The position numbers were made by a program, and so were the translations under genes. Positions 45,801 to 57,269 of a stretch of 64,000 nt of DNA are shown in pieces. The first letter of the stretch is position 1. The number at the start of each line of letters is the position of its first letter. Origin of the DNA: Limnanthes douglasii subsp. nivea (Eukaryota; Streptophyta; Magnoliopsida; Brassicales; Limnanthaceae); NCBI GenBank assembly GCA_036936605.1, contig JAUPFV010000001.1:318272250-318336249 (forward strand). Reading direction: 5' to 3'. The notes under the pieces were generated by a model. It was not told the origin of the DNA. It searched no databases and saw only the letters and a program-made list of their open reading frames with translations.

Positions 45801-46480
45801 TGGAACCACTTCAAAAGCAATTATAAAATTTATCTTTTCTAACATATGTTGCAGATTTGGAGTTCCCAGAATATTACTACAGACAATGAGCCACAGTTTG
45901 ATAATAAAGACATGAAAGCTTTCCGTACCTCCAGAGGAATTCAACATTATTTTTCTTCTCCTTTCCACCCTTAAGCAAATGGCCAGGTTGAGGTTGCAAA
46001 TAGAACCATCTTGTCCGGAAAGTGGAAAGTGGTAAAATTATGTACAAGAAGTGTTATGGGCCTATCAAACTACTCCTCGAGCTACCACACACGAGTCTTC
46101 TTTTGCTCTGGTATATGGGATGGATGCAATTACTCCCACAGAAGCTACTTTACCATCTCACAGAGTCCAGAACTATTCAGAACATGTTAATGATATAGCA
46201 GTTAGGAATCAGTTGTATTTAATTGAAGAATAAAGAGATAAAGTACATTTGAGAACATCGCATTACCAAGGCTTGACGAGGAGCAGATTTGCCTCCAAAG
46301 TTAAAAGGGGAGAAAATGTTACGAAAAATCTTTTTACACACCAAGGAAAAGTAGTGGGAACTGGAAAAGCCCTTATGTGGTCTATGAAAAGGTTAAACCA
46401 AGAACATACAGGCTCCAAGATAAAGAAGGGAGAGCTCTAAAGCACCCATGGAATGTTGAACATCTCAGGTTATACTTAGA
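42838..46480 (+). pseudogene. outer element pol: protease, reverse transcriptase, RNase H, integrase
   Basis: Order: protease LIDTSSSTNIP (about 42842) with FPTSYNVIFGRSWL (43050); reverse transcriptase 43632-44135 with NPVLVKKKNGKWRMSSDFT, FMDSFSGYNQIQVD and catalytic VYIDDIMV; RT connection and RNase H (TKWSVEPGDYDIDF 44690, RTDGGSCTMGCGAE 44840); integrase (KINYKARGFLILREVLY 45370, WGIDLVGPL 45700, TTSKAIIKFI and PQTT-like fragments, LWAYQTTPRATTHESSFALVYGMD 46050); tail KHPWNVEHLRLYLE, ending at about 46482. Stops and frameshifts are frequent (43610, 44136, 44970, 45560, 45914, 46030). The enzyme set is complete but inactive. Confidence 0.85.
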
Positions 46481-46482
46481 AT

Positions 46483-47030
46483 AAAACTCTTTTGTAAATA
46501 TTTACTTTAAAATATCAATGTAAATATTAGGGGGAATACTCTTTCCTACCCTGGTGGCGCGGGGAGGTTTTAATGAGGTGTCCGGGTTTTTTTAATAATA
46601 TATGATACCTTCTTGAAAATTCTGGTGCAATTTTTTTCCAGTTCGGATATTAAATACTTATTCAACACCCCGACTCTTAAGTATTTTTGAGTTGATCACT
46701 TGATCACATTTCTTAAACACATGTGGTCGAAGATGTTGGATACTTTTGTTCAACACATCTGAAATATTAAAGGCTATTTAAACAAATTCCATAAAAGAGT
46801 TAAACAAAATTTAAACGAAGGGAAATATGATAATTAGAATCTGATCGGACTAAAACCGATATCTAATACACAAAAAATTCCTTAACTATTCAAGGACTTC
46901 AAAGTTTTACAGCGTAAAGGTTAAACAAACATTGCAACAAAATGCCTTGGCCATCCAAGAACTTTAGTCTTTCAAACAAAAAATATACAATTTAACCTTA
47001 GGGCTTGTTCCCTTCGGTTTTTTATTCACT
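46483..47030 (+). other. outer element 3' non-coding region
   Basis: Contains GGAGGTTTTAATGAGGTG (46562-46579), shared with the two other Tat-type elements just after pol, and one AACACATGTGGTCGAAG block related to the palindromic repeats of element A. No gene is seen. Confidence 0.6.
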
Positions 47031-49685
47031 AGCATCCTTTTTGGGAATTTTGAGTTCAACACTTGAAATTTAACCCACTTCTTCGTCGTCTTCGGAGTTA
47101 TCCTACTGGAGTAGTTGTGCTTATCACCATCAGACATTGTGTGAAATGGAGATCATCATAGTCAACATATTTCCACAAATGACCAAGGGTCCTCTTTGGA
47201 AAGGTCTCATGGAACAGTAAGACCATATCAGACTTAATTCCATCATCCTTCTTCTCCAGAAAATCCAATACTCCACTAGCATACTTCTTTATCCCTACGC
47301 TATGGTCTGAGCTTGTTGGTGTTCCAAGGCAGCTTTCTCTTCAGTCTTCTTTTGGATATTATTCTCCAACTTGACTTTGTCATCGGATAAAGTCTGGATA
47401 GTCTTGTCCTTAGTTTGTAGTTGCTCCTTCAAAGCTGTCATATAATTTGAGGAAGAAGTCTCCAGATTGGAGTACTTAGTTTGGATCTATTTGCTGTTCT
47501 TTTCTAACTCAAGTAGTTTGGCAGCTAAATTCTCTTTTTCCTTCCTCAATGACTTTATGCGTTTTTTAGCACTGAGAATATCGTTTGTCAAGCTTTTTTT
47601 TCTATGGTCAGGTCGTTGATGGTAACAGTTTGATCCCTCACTTGTTTCTCCAGATCAAACACCGGATGAATGTAACCCAAGAGGGCATGGCTCAAGGTAT
47701 CTTTCTCGCTAGATATCGCGTAAGTCTTACCATTGTGAGTCACAACGTTGGACGTGTTGGGAGGACGGTAAGGCTCCACGAAATCATCTTTTTCCAAATC
47801 ATTAAAATATATATTAATGTTCTGAAAAGTGTCAAGGTTTACCTCTTGGTTACCATCACAGGTAGCCTTTTCGGAATAAATATTAGGTGGAATTTCCTCT
47901 TGTAAGGTAGGATCAGCAGGAGCTGGAGGAGGGATTTTAGAAGGACGAAGAATTATCTCTGATCCTAGAGTAACTTTCTTCTTTTTGGCAGCTTTTTAAT
48001 CATTGTTGGCCTTATGTTTCTTGTCCTTCTTTGGAATATTTGGTGGGTAGTCTGAACCACCAGCCTCCTTCACAGTGACTTCTACTGCTTCCAATAGAGC
48101 AGCATTAATGCCTCTTTGGTTCTCCGAACTGGTCCATTCAGTGGTTGTTTGAGGTGGGTCTATTGTGGTCTTTTTCTTCTTCTTGTTTTTCATCTTGTTC
48201 AAATGACTGGGGGCTTTGTCCCTGGAAGGCAGGTAAAGTTTAGCATCTATAGCCTCTGTCCTACTTAGGATGACATTTGTAGGGGGAAAGGTGGTCAACT
48301 CTTTGCAGGAGAGGTCTTCTCTCTGTGGTGTTCCACAGATGAGACATCACAAAATTCCCCGATGTGAAGTAGTTGTGGAAAACGTTGCCCCATTTCTCCA
48401 TGGCCCAAGAGTTCAGTTTGGCACAAGTATCTTGGCCTGCCTCTAAATAGTACGAAAACTCCTTCAGAAACACAGAGAAGAGATATAAGTCTGCTCGAAG
48501 AAATAACTTAATATTTGAAAGATTAAAGAGAATATAAAAGAAACTCACCAATATTCTTCCACTAAGTAGTCAGCTGGCTTGGGTTTGAATCGACTTTGAT
48601 CTTTTTCCCATTCTCCCAGGCCCCACTGATGAATAAGAACTGCGTCCTCCACAGATTTTCTGACTCTAGGAGATTATTCACTACCTTGTAGTCATTCCAC
48701 ATGTTGTAGTGGTAGAAGGGGATGTGATGATTCTTACACAAGTTTACCACAGCAGTAAACTGTTCCATTGGTAGTGGAATCTTAGACAGCCTGGATGCCA
48801 TTACGCAGGCCAGTAGAGTGTACCAAGCTTTAGGGCTCAGTTAGCTGGTACATAGCTTGGTCAGATGGAAGTATCTGACTATCTCCGGCTCCAAAGGAAA
48901 TTGGAGTCCTCAGTTCAACACTTCTATATAGACCACCAGTTCATTGGGTTTGCTGTCCATCAGAGTTTCTTGCATGATTGGAATTCTCACCTTCACAGAC
49001 TCTGGGATTCCGCACTTAGTACGAATACAACCCAGTTCAGTATTGGTGGTGTATACGTAGGATATATTTTGAAGGGACAGTAAATACTTCACACTGACCT
49101 TCTTGAAGCTTGGCCCCACTCTACCCTCCAGACTCTCCGGAAGCACATCTAGATGAGTCATACCTACTTTGGTCTTGCCCTTCCGATCTGCAGTTTTATC
49201 CTCTGTTTGACCGGATGCCTCAAAATGGGCTTCATCTAGATTTTACTCCATATGTTCTTCTATAATAGTGGAAGGTTGTTCAGATGGTTGTTCGGATGAC
49301 TATTTGGATGACTGTTAGGATGGTTGTTTAGATGGTTGTTCGGATAATCTGGTTTCTGCAAGGGGCTGTTGTCCAGATGGTTTGGTTTTCTCCATAGGTT
49401 TTACTGCCTCTGAACTAGAGGTTTTTGAAGATGTAGGTGTGGATTTTGATTTGGACTGACGAGTGACTCGGTGTGGGGTTAATTTCTCTGGAGATTTCTC
49501 TGTATCTGACCCCATTGTGATAAAAAGCGAGGGGTTTCTAATGCTAGATACAACTTTCTCCTTAGGAAGAGGGTTTTGGGACTCCTAAACAGAGGACTCT
49601 GATGGAAGAGGTGAAAGGCTTGTGACAAAGGGAAATTTCTAACCTTGGAAGCTTTTGAGGATGATGAACCCTGGTTTGTATTCAC
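47030..49685 (-). pseudogene. antisense extra ORF (aORF) of the outer element, spliced, broken
   Basis: Minus strand. The start region MNTNQGSSSSKASK (49685) is followed by a low-complexity part (KPSGQQPLAETRLSEQPSKQ) with SEQPSKQPS repeats. Conserved core: CGIPESVKVRIPIMQETL, VVYIEVLN, TGA (48910-48912), then GLQFPLEPEIVRYFHLTKL, PKAWYTLL, and NLWRTQFLFISGAWENGKK. A short GT..AG gap (48491-48548, 58 bp) precedes FSYYLEAGQ and LNSWAMEKWGNVFHNYF. The C-terminal part is basic, then coiled-coil (VFDLEKQVRDQTVTINDL, about 47650). It is homologous to the aORFs of elements A and inner. Function unknown. Several frame breaks are present. Confidence 0.7.
49260..49350 (-). repeat. 12-bp tandem repeat in the outer aORF
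   Basis: About six or seven diverged GGTTGTTCGGAT-like units in a row on the plus strand. They encode a repeated (S/E)(E/K)QP tetrapeptide on the aORF strand, with stops in some units. Confidence 0.75.
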
Positions 49686-50245
49686 TTGTGGTTGATTGTT
49701 TCATTCACCAGGAGAAACAGGAAGGCCAGCAGCAATGCGTTCGTCTCTTGCAACGTTTCTCGCTTTCTCTAACTCAGATAAGTTCAACCAACCACTTTTT
49801 ACTAAGGTGTTTCTGGCTGTGAACATATATGACTCAAACACGAATTTGAAAATGAATTAAGTTTTCTCTCACTAGGAATGTTTATGATTTTTGAAGACAA
49901 TGAAACAATATGAAGGTTTATCTATAGCAATGAAAAATGACAGTTACCTAGGAGAAGGTAAATCGATTTGGGTAATGATTAAAAGCTGCAAGGTATGGGA
50001 GTTAAAGCCTATGTAACTTTCTAGCCTAGTAGGTACGAAAATCTAGGAGAAAAATGACTGAGAGGTCGAACCAAAGCCTAAAACGTGTCCCACGATTGAA
50101 AAACAACTCTTAGAATTCTGAACTGAGAAATCAGTTCCACCAAAATTCGAACAAAGTCACTCTTGAAGGAAAAATTTACAGTTCGGACGAGACAACAGAT
50201 CGAAGAATGTTGGCATTAATTCTTTGAAAGACCTAAACGGGCTAC
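49686..50245 (-). other. aORF upstream region next to the outer 3' LTR
   Basis: No coding frame. By position it holds the leader and promoter of the antisense ORF and the polypurine side of the 3' LTR. No clear polypurine tract is visible before 50246. Confidence 0.4.
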
Positions 50246-50601
50246 TGATGAGATCAGATATTTTAGCTACTTAATTCAGTCTTAATCCGATGGGCAGTTT
50301 GTACGATAACCATTATTGTAAAAAACCGAACAGGGCAAACGTAAGCTAGTTGTTGGTCACTTTACACCAGATTACTAATGAGTCCTTAAAACTTGACTAG
50401 ACTTCACTATCCGACCCAATAGGCCCATGGTTCAATAATTAAGTATAAATACCCCAACCACTTTCATTAATGAAGGTAATCAGAATTTACTGCTAGCACA
50501 CAACTTAATTATCTCACTGCCCACTACTCTAAAACATTAAATTCGACAAAATATTCAAAACACTTTACAAAATTACCCTCACACAGAATTAAACCTCACC
50601 A
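50246..50601 (+). repeat. 3' LTR of the outer element
   Basis: 356 bp, TGATGAGATC...CCTCACCA, partner of 30536-30903. It is followed directly by the duplicated target TACAT. Confidence 0.9.
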
Positions 50602-51059
50602 TACATAATATAATAATAATATAAATAAATATTTATTAATTACTAAAAATTCATTTCATTTCCATAATATATAAATTTGATTAGACTGGTTCCCCGAACA
50701 ACTTTGATTTATTCGTCTTTGAGAGCTCCAAGAATCTCTTTAAAGAAATGAAGATCTTCATATTTTCAAATTCTCTTTTCTCTTAATTCTTCTATAGTCT
50801 CTCATCTTTGGTTGATTTCTTATTCTCCATAGAAATCTACAATAATGAATTTTTTGAAGACGAAGAATTCTGTGTTCTTCAATAAAAAACAGAGAGATGT
50901 CACATACAAAAAAAGAGATAAGAAGATCATATGTTGAAACAGTAAACAAAAAATAATAATCTATTCCTGCCAAATTTCAAACCTAAAATCGTAAATCAGA
51001 AACTTGATCATATATCCCTTCAGTATCCCCAATCTGTGAAAGACGTGGTAGTTCAAAAC

Positions 51060-52185
51060 TAAAAAACAACTCTTATAGGCAAGTTCACCAGTGGATTATC
51101 CAAAAGATCTATGTTAAATCAGCTTCTAAATTCTTTCAAATTTAAAGGAGATTACAATGTTGAGATTTATGATTCAAGGCACATTCTATTTGAATTCGAT
51201 CTCAAAGAAGATGTATGCAGTTTCTGTTCATGAAGCATTTGGACAATTGGAAATTCAATGATGATAATCCTTCGATGGACGCCTGGATTCAACAAAAATA
51301 GGAAAAGTGCAATATCTCTGGTCTGGGTAAGAATCGAAAGAGTTCCAGAATACATGTATAATTCAACTGTTATGAATTATATTGCTTCATCAATTGAAGT
51401 CCCTTACAAGATAATCGTTCCTGACAAAAACAAGGCTTATAAAAATGCTTGTCTTGAGTTGATAGAATTAAATGTTTCGAAGAAAATACAATACAACTTT
51501 TGGATAGGATTCGACAATAATGATTGTTGTGGCTTATCTCTAAGTTACAAAAATCCGCCAAATTATTGTAACTGCTGTTACCACTTAGGCCATAATCAGT
51601 CAGGGTGCAAGAAAGATCCAAGCAATGTCAATGAAAAGAATACTAAAGTTGAAATCGGAAGCAAGACCAATCTGTCTACATACAATCTTGAAACCACATA
51701 TCAAAGCAAGAGTAAACCAAGGAATACCGAATTATCTAACAAGGTTATTAACCTAAAGATCAAATCCAAAGTTATTAAACCTAAACAGAACTAAAGAGAA
51801 AAAATTTAACACAAAACTACAAGAAAATTCAACTTCGACCAAAGATCCCTCAACAAACGACAGTTCTCTTAAAACCAAAATACGGAAACACAAATGCCAT
51901 AAGACATGGAAATTATTGAAGCTATTCAGAAACTGGATCAGGGATATAAACATAGTTGTTTTCTTGATTACGAAAACCTTTTCTCTGGAAAAGAAACTCC
52001 AAACCAAGAGAATATTTATAGTACTACTAACACTCCATCTATTAAGCCTAAGGACACTGACATGGAATTCCATGATATCATGAATAAGAAGCTTAAATCT
52101 GCAAGAAAATGGAAGAAACCAAATAAGCTAGTTATTAAGTCCCTAAAATACTCGAGAGCCAACAAATACCATCAATCTTTCTTAA
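51060..52185 (+). pseudogene. LINE 2 ORF1: DUF4283 protein with zinc knuckle
   Basis: IGKFTSGLSKRSMLNQLL near 51080, DSRHILFEFDLKEDV, then a frame change. The 51258-51794 frame carries ILRWTPGFNKN, VWVRIERVPEYMYNS, and knuckle CNCCYHLGHNQSGC (C-x2-C-x4-H-x4-C). The tail EFHDIMNKKLKSARKWKK (about 52070-52120) matches the ORF1 tail of LINE 1 (EFQNILNKKLKEARSRKKK). The N-terminal start is not identifiable. Frameshifts occur near 51230 and 51800-51900. Confidence 0.8.
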
Positions 52186-55100
52186 TAATGATAAAGATCA
52201 TTAGAGGGAATGTCGAAGGTATAAAAAATAATACAACGGTTAGAAGACTGAAATCTATGATCGTTAAAGAGAAGATTAAGTTACTAACAATTTAAGAGCC
52301 TTTGGTCAAGATCGAGAAATTAGAAGATATTACTACTAAGCTATGGCCCTTAAACTATACAACCAACATATCTAACAATATATGGTTTTTCTGGAACGAG
52401 GATATCAACATTAAAACTCTTATTGACCACACTGTTTTCATCTTAATGTAATCTACCCTGGCTTAGGAAATAGCTTCCTTTTAACAATCATTTACGCTAA
52501 GTGTCATTGAATATAAAGGCTCTATAGGATCATCTTAAAAACATCTCTTGTACTAAAAAAGACTGGTTCACTGTTGGATATTTTAATTTTATAGTTACTG
52601 CTGAGGAATAGACGGGTTGGTTAACTTTATGCCATAATAGTATAGAAGATTTTAATGACGCTATAAGGGACTGTCAACTAGAAGATGCTGGGTTTGCTGG
52701 GTCTAGATTCACATGGAACAGAAATACTAAATGGAAAAGATTAGATCATGCTCTATTTAACTATTCATGGTCCAAAAGTTTTAATCAGACCCAGGATGTT
52801 CACACGGACAAAACTTGTTCTGGCCATACTCATTTCCTTATCACTATTCTATTTAATAACTACAATCACAAAAAATATTTAAGTTTATGAATATATGGAC
52901 AATTGATGATAATTTTCTTAGCTTTGTTGAACAGAATTGGAATCAAAAGATGGCAGGAAATCCTCATCATATTTTCTGGCACAAATTAAGAAGATTAAAG
53001 AATGACCTTAAGGAGTGGAATACTAAGCATTTTGGCAATGTTTTTGAAAATGTTAAAGATACTGAGGATGAAGTTAAGAACAGGGAAGTTCTTCATTGTT
53101 CTTCTAATAATCCTGATACTAAGGCTTCTCTAGACAAGGCTATCAGTCTATACCTTCAAGCTTTAAGAATGGAAGAGGACTTCTGGAAGCATAAATGTTA
53201 TAGTTATTGGTTGAGAGATGGTGAGAGAAATACTAAAGCTTATCATTCTTTTGTTATAAAGAAAAGAAGAAATAAAATAATTAAAAACATTAAAGATGGA
53301 AACAATTAGACTCTAGATCATGAGGCTATTAGTAAATCTGTTGAGAGTCATTTCAAAAACATCATAACAAGTTCTCCTTATGTCAACATTGAAGATGAAA
53401 CTAAGAAGATGCAAGACATAATCTTTGATAATATCCCTAAGCTAGTTACCAATTATGAAAATGATTTTTTACTTATGCATACTAATGAAGATGAGTTTCT
53501 GAGTATTATCAATGGTATAAACCCTTCAAGTGCAGCTAGGATCGACAGATTCAACATCTACTTCTATAAAAATTGTTGGAATATAATCAAGATTGATCTT
53601 TGCAAAGATCTTGATGCATTCCTTCAAGGCCAAAATATCCCTAATGGTATTTTCGCTACAATTTTATGTTTAATACCAAAATCTACTAATACTATATGTT
53701 GGAATAATTATAGACCTATAGGATTATGCACAATTCTTAATAGAATCATGTCCAAGCTAATCAATACCATGTTATCTAGGATTCTACCTAACATTATCTC
53801 TAAATCTCAAGGGGCTTACGTAAAAGATAGATCAATCTATGAGAATATCTTAATAACTAAAGAGTTAGTTTACGACTTAAACAGAAAGCCTAAATCATGG
53901 AATATTATGATCTAATTGGACATGTCAAAAGCTTTCGACATAGTGTCTCATTACGTTATAACTAAAGTTCTCCTCACATTTGGCTTCTCGATTGTTTTTG
54001 TGAACTTAATTGATAAAGTTATCAGAGATATGAATATCTCTATGTTAATTAATGAGAGTGTCATTGGCTATTTCACCTTAAGAGAGGCCTGAGGAAATGT
54101 GATCCATTTTCTCCAAGCCTATTCATCATTGGTGAAGAAGTGTTAACTAGGGGACTATATAATCTATTCCGTTCAAATAAAAAAATGCAGTTTGCTTCTA
54201 GAACTGAATACATTGTCCCCTATTTAGCTTCTGTCGATGACATCCTGATTTTCACAAATAGTATGAAATCTACCGTTGACATCTTAAGCAGGTTCTTAGA
54301 AAGCTATCAAGCAGTATTAAGACAATCAATTAAAAAAGAGAAGACAAAAATATTAGTTTCTACTTGATTCCAGTAGAGCAGAATTGCAACTTTGGCGGGT
54401 CAAACTGGATTTTTAATGGATCATCTTCCAACAGATTACATGGGCATAACACTAAGAAATAAAAATAAGTCTTTCAACTTCAGAACTATCCTGGATAAAG
54501 TCAATAGAAAAATATCAGAATGGGAGAGCAAACATTTATCATATGGGGGCAGGCTAATTCTTATCTTATCTACTCTTATGGCTTTACCTAATTACTGGAT
54601 GCAAAATATTTGTATTCCTAACTGCATGATTAAAAGACTTGAAATAGATTTTAATAAATTCTTATGGAGATCCAGTACTACTGAAAAGTCTATACATTGG
54701 ACTAAATGGTCTTATCTTTGCAGGATTTTTAAGGAATGTGGTCTGAATATCACAAAACTTTCTGATATTCAGAATACTTTCTACTAAACATTATGGTTCA
54801 TATTCAGAGAAAATGAAGTTTTTGGGCTCAAATCATGCATAAAATCTATAGTAATAACATACACCCTCTAAAGCCTATTACAATAACTCAGGTTCTCTTA
54901 CATGGAGAAGACTTTCAGGCATTAAAGAAACAGCTAAAACCAACATCAGGTGGTTGCTAGGAAAAAGAGAGATGGACTTATGGCTCGATAATTGGCACGA
55001 TCATTCACCTCTTATTATTATTAATGGCAATGAGAATAAAAATTGGTTCTAGACAGCTGAAGTTAATACTTTCTGGCAGAATAACTTTTGTGATATTAGC

Positions 55101-55720
55101 ATAATGCAAAACTTCCTTTCAACAAGCAGAGTTAATCAAATAAAGGAAACAAGCATTAACATTCACAAGGAAGACACCATGATATGGAAGTTATCTCATG
55201 ATCTAAAGTTTAGTACTAAATATACTTGGAACAACATAATATACCATCACAATCAGTCCACTTTGTTTATTAAAATATGGAATGTTATTACTCCTAGGAA
55301 GTTCTCCTTTCTATTATGGAAGCTTATTCACAACTACATCCATATAGATTCAATATTACAAAAAATACATTTACATCTAGTCTCAAAATGTCACTTTGGT
55401 AATCATTGTGAAGATGATAACCATCTGTTTATTAGTTGCAGCTATGATTGGAAAATATGGAAGCACTTCGCTAACTTATTCAAAGTTAATATCGAGAGAT
55501 TCATGAACATTACTCATGTTATTAGGAAATGTTTCTAGTATTCAAACAAAAAAATTCACATTGTGCATATAATTCCTTCTGCAATTTGTTGTGTAATCTG
55601 GCAGAATCACAACAAAGCTAAGTTTAAAGGGACTCATTTCTCTTACTATGCATCTATTAATCATATTAACCACATAATTATTAGTTTAGACAGATCTAAC
55701 ATTGATGAGTCCGAATTTAG
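52186..55720 (+). pseudogene. LINE 2 ORF2, endonuclease to zf-RVT
   Basis: The endonuclease begins MIKIIRGNVEGIKNNTTVRRLKS (52188), with FTWN-like and GFAGSRFTWN residues near 52690. The linker 52887-53309 has HIFWHKLRRLKNDLKEWN. The reverse transcriptase 53409-54787 has ILCLIPKSTNT, YRPIGLCTILNRIMSKLI, LDMSKAFDIVS and VDDILIF (in place of YADD). The zf-RVT segment is in 55104-55538 (FSFLLWKLIHNYIHIDSIL, CHFGNHCEDDNHLFISC). Frame breaks are numerous (for example 52296, 53309, 53915, 54367 and 54787). The solo LTR at 55723 separates it from its RNase H. Confidence 0.8.
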
Positions 55721-55722
55721 CA

Positions 55723-56138
55723 TGCTCCCCGGACACGGACAGATCAGTCCAAGGCCTCCGGACCGGACAGATCAGACAGATCACATGGACCGGACAGATC
55801 ACTTTGAACACTATGACCATAGAACTGTTCGAACTATGACAAAAGTACTAAAAAACCTAAACGCTTCTTGACTAAGCTACTTGCTCTCCTGCTTAGAGCT
55901 CATGGGTCTTTGAACATGACCCGGGTCCATTAAACATGACCCGAAAGCCCATAAGGGCCCAAACATCAGGGTATAAATACCCAACCACCTGCATTAACTA
56001 TAGGTAATGAAAATTAACTGCTACCAAGCTGCTTAATTATCTCTCTACTCTCTACTCTAAACACTTAAACACCCACACACCACCATAAAATACCAACTGA
56101 AATTACCAGCCTACCCTCAGGCTATTATTATCCACACC
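55723..56138 (+). mobile_element. solo LTR of a Tat-type element, related to the outer element LTR
   Basis: Starts TGCTCCCCGG and ends CCACACCA. Its right half (GGTATAAATACCCAACCACC, GCTTAATTATCTCTCTACTC, AAATTACC..CCTACCCTCA) aligns with the outer LTR. Its left half is GC-rich with about four ACAGATCA words. No internal region follows, so it is a solo LTR. The flanks (TTAGCA left, AACATG right) are compatible with a diverged AGCAT/AACAT duplication, but the exact ends are uncertain. Confidence 0.7.
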
Positions 56139-56700
56139 AAACATGTTTTCTCGTAAGCATTGGTCTAAAGTCACAAATGCAGGGTCTGTTATAGGTTAGT
56201 TATCAATAATCAACAAGAAAGAAAATCCATTATACCTGAAATGGATTATTCCGCCTGCAGATAGATTTAAGATGAATATTGACGCGACTTATCTAAGTAA
56301 TGGAGAGTCTAATGGAGTTATTGTAATCGGAAATAGTCTTGGTGAGATCATTCATGGTCCTATCAACACTTACAACAACTCATCTTATTTAATGGCTGAA
56401 TCTAGAGCCTTATTAGATGGCCTTTTAATATGCAAAAAGAACAGATAGGTTAAAATAGACAGAGAAACAGATTCTTGATTGCTTGTTAATCTCCTTGCTG
56501 AAGGAAATTCTCCTTGGTAGCTTAATCCTATAATAAAATTCTGTAGAAATGTAATAGCTTCAACAACGACTATTAAGCACATCTCCAGAGTCCAGAATCA
56601 AGATGCCGATTGGCTAGCTAAATGGACTTGGAGATGCAAGAAAAAACATAATTTAACTCAGTTTCAAGCACCATTCAGCTTTTAGCCATTGTTCTCCTTG
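56139..56700 (+). pseudogene. LINE 2 ORF2, RNase H domain
   Basis: Continues after the solo LTR with LKWIIPPADRFKMNIDATYL, GEIIHGPIN, AESRALLDGLLICK and RVQNQDADWLAKWTWRCKKK. These carry the acidic residues of a plant LINE RNase H (D..., E..., D...). It aligns with 16080-15660 of LINE 1. Three in-frame stops (about 56446, 56477 and 56518) break it. Confidence 0.8.
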
Positions 56701-56998
56701 AGAGTTTGGGGCTGGGTTAGATCAACCCTAACCCGAATGATTTTTTTTACTAATTAATGTCATATAGTTGTTTCAAGTGCTCTATTTGCAGATTTCTTCC
56801 AGTTATCAAGTTGCAGGTTAATCATCAACGTCGAAGGATCCAATGGCGTTTCTTTATCCTCATTACTGCTTTGGAAGGATTCGTATGAAGTTTTCTGTCA
56901 ATCGAGACCAATTATATGACTGTTTTGGAAGAATTTGTATGTAGTTTCGTGGTCGATCGAGAACTGATTCCATGGTTCCAGTGTATCAAATCTTAATC
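56701..56998 (+). other. LINE 2 3' UTR, left of the copia 3 insertion
   Basis: Non-coding. It contains two related GAAGGATTCGTATGAAGTTTTCTGTCGATCGAGA-like units (about 56870-56965). Its last 31 bases (56968-56998) are duplicated at 63664-63694 beyond copia 3. Confidence 0.6.
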
Positions 56999-57269
56999 TG
57001 TTAAACAACAAAGAGAGAAGTAGCCGCAGGAGGCGGCTATGGTTTTGTGTTTATTAGAAAATGTTCATTTTTGTATTAAACTATTTTTATAATGAAAAAC
57101 CCAAGTAAGGCTATCAATATATAGAGAACTTAGAGGCATATACAAGGAAACTTAATACACTAAATATTCTAACAATTTTCAAACATGACAAACATTTTTA
57201 ATACTATGCAGTGTGAATGTGTTACATGCTAGCTCACTAAAAACATGTTATTGCATGAATATTCTAACA
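56999..57269 (-). repeat. 3' LTR of copia 3
   Basis: 271 bp. On the element strand it runs TGTTAGAATATTC ... TTGTTGTTTAACA. It is the complete copy and is preceded on that strand by the polypurine tract. Confidence 0.9.

Larger units (their letters stand above)
30536..50601 (+). mobile_element. Ty3/gypsy Tat-type retrotransposon 'outer', with nested inner element
   Basis: LTRs at 30536-30903 and 50246-50601 both start TGATGAGATC and end CCTCACCA, and they are flanked by identical TACAT duplications (30531-30535 and 50602-50606). In order: primer-binding site, gag (30977-31905, interrupted, resuming at 41861), protease, reverse transcriptase, RNase H, integrase, 3' non-coding region, and an antisense ORF. 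Without the 9.96-kb inner element it would be about 10.1 kb. The LTRs are clearly diverged and the frames are broken, so the insertion is old. Confidence 0.92.

Noticed and set aside
50602..50687. Possible third LTR or MITE between the outer element and LINE 2
   Set aside because: These 86 bases are simple AT-rich DNA that holds the two target duplications. Nothing indicates an element.
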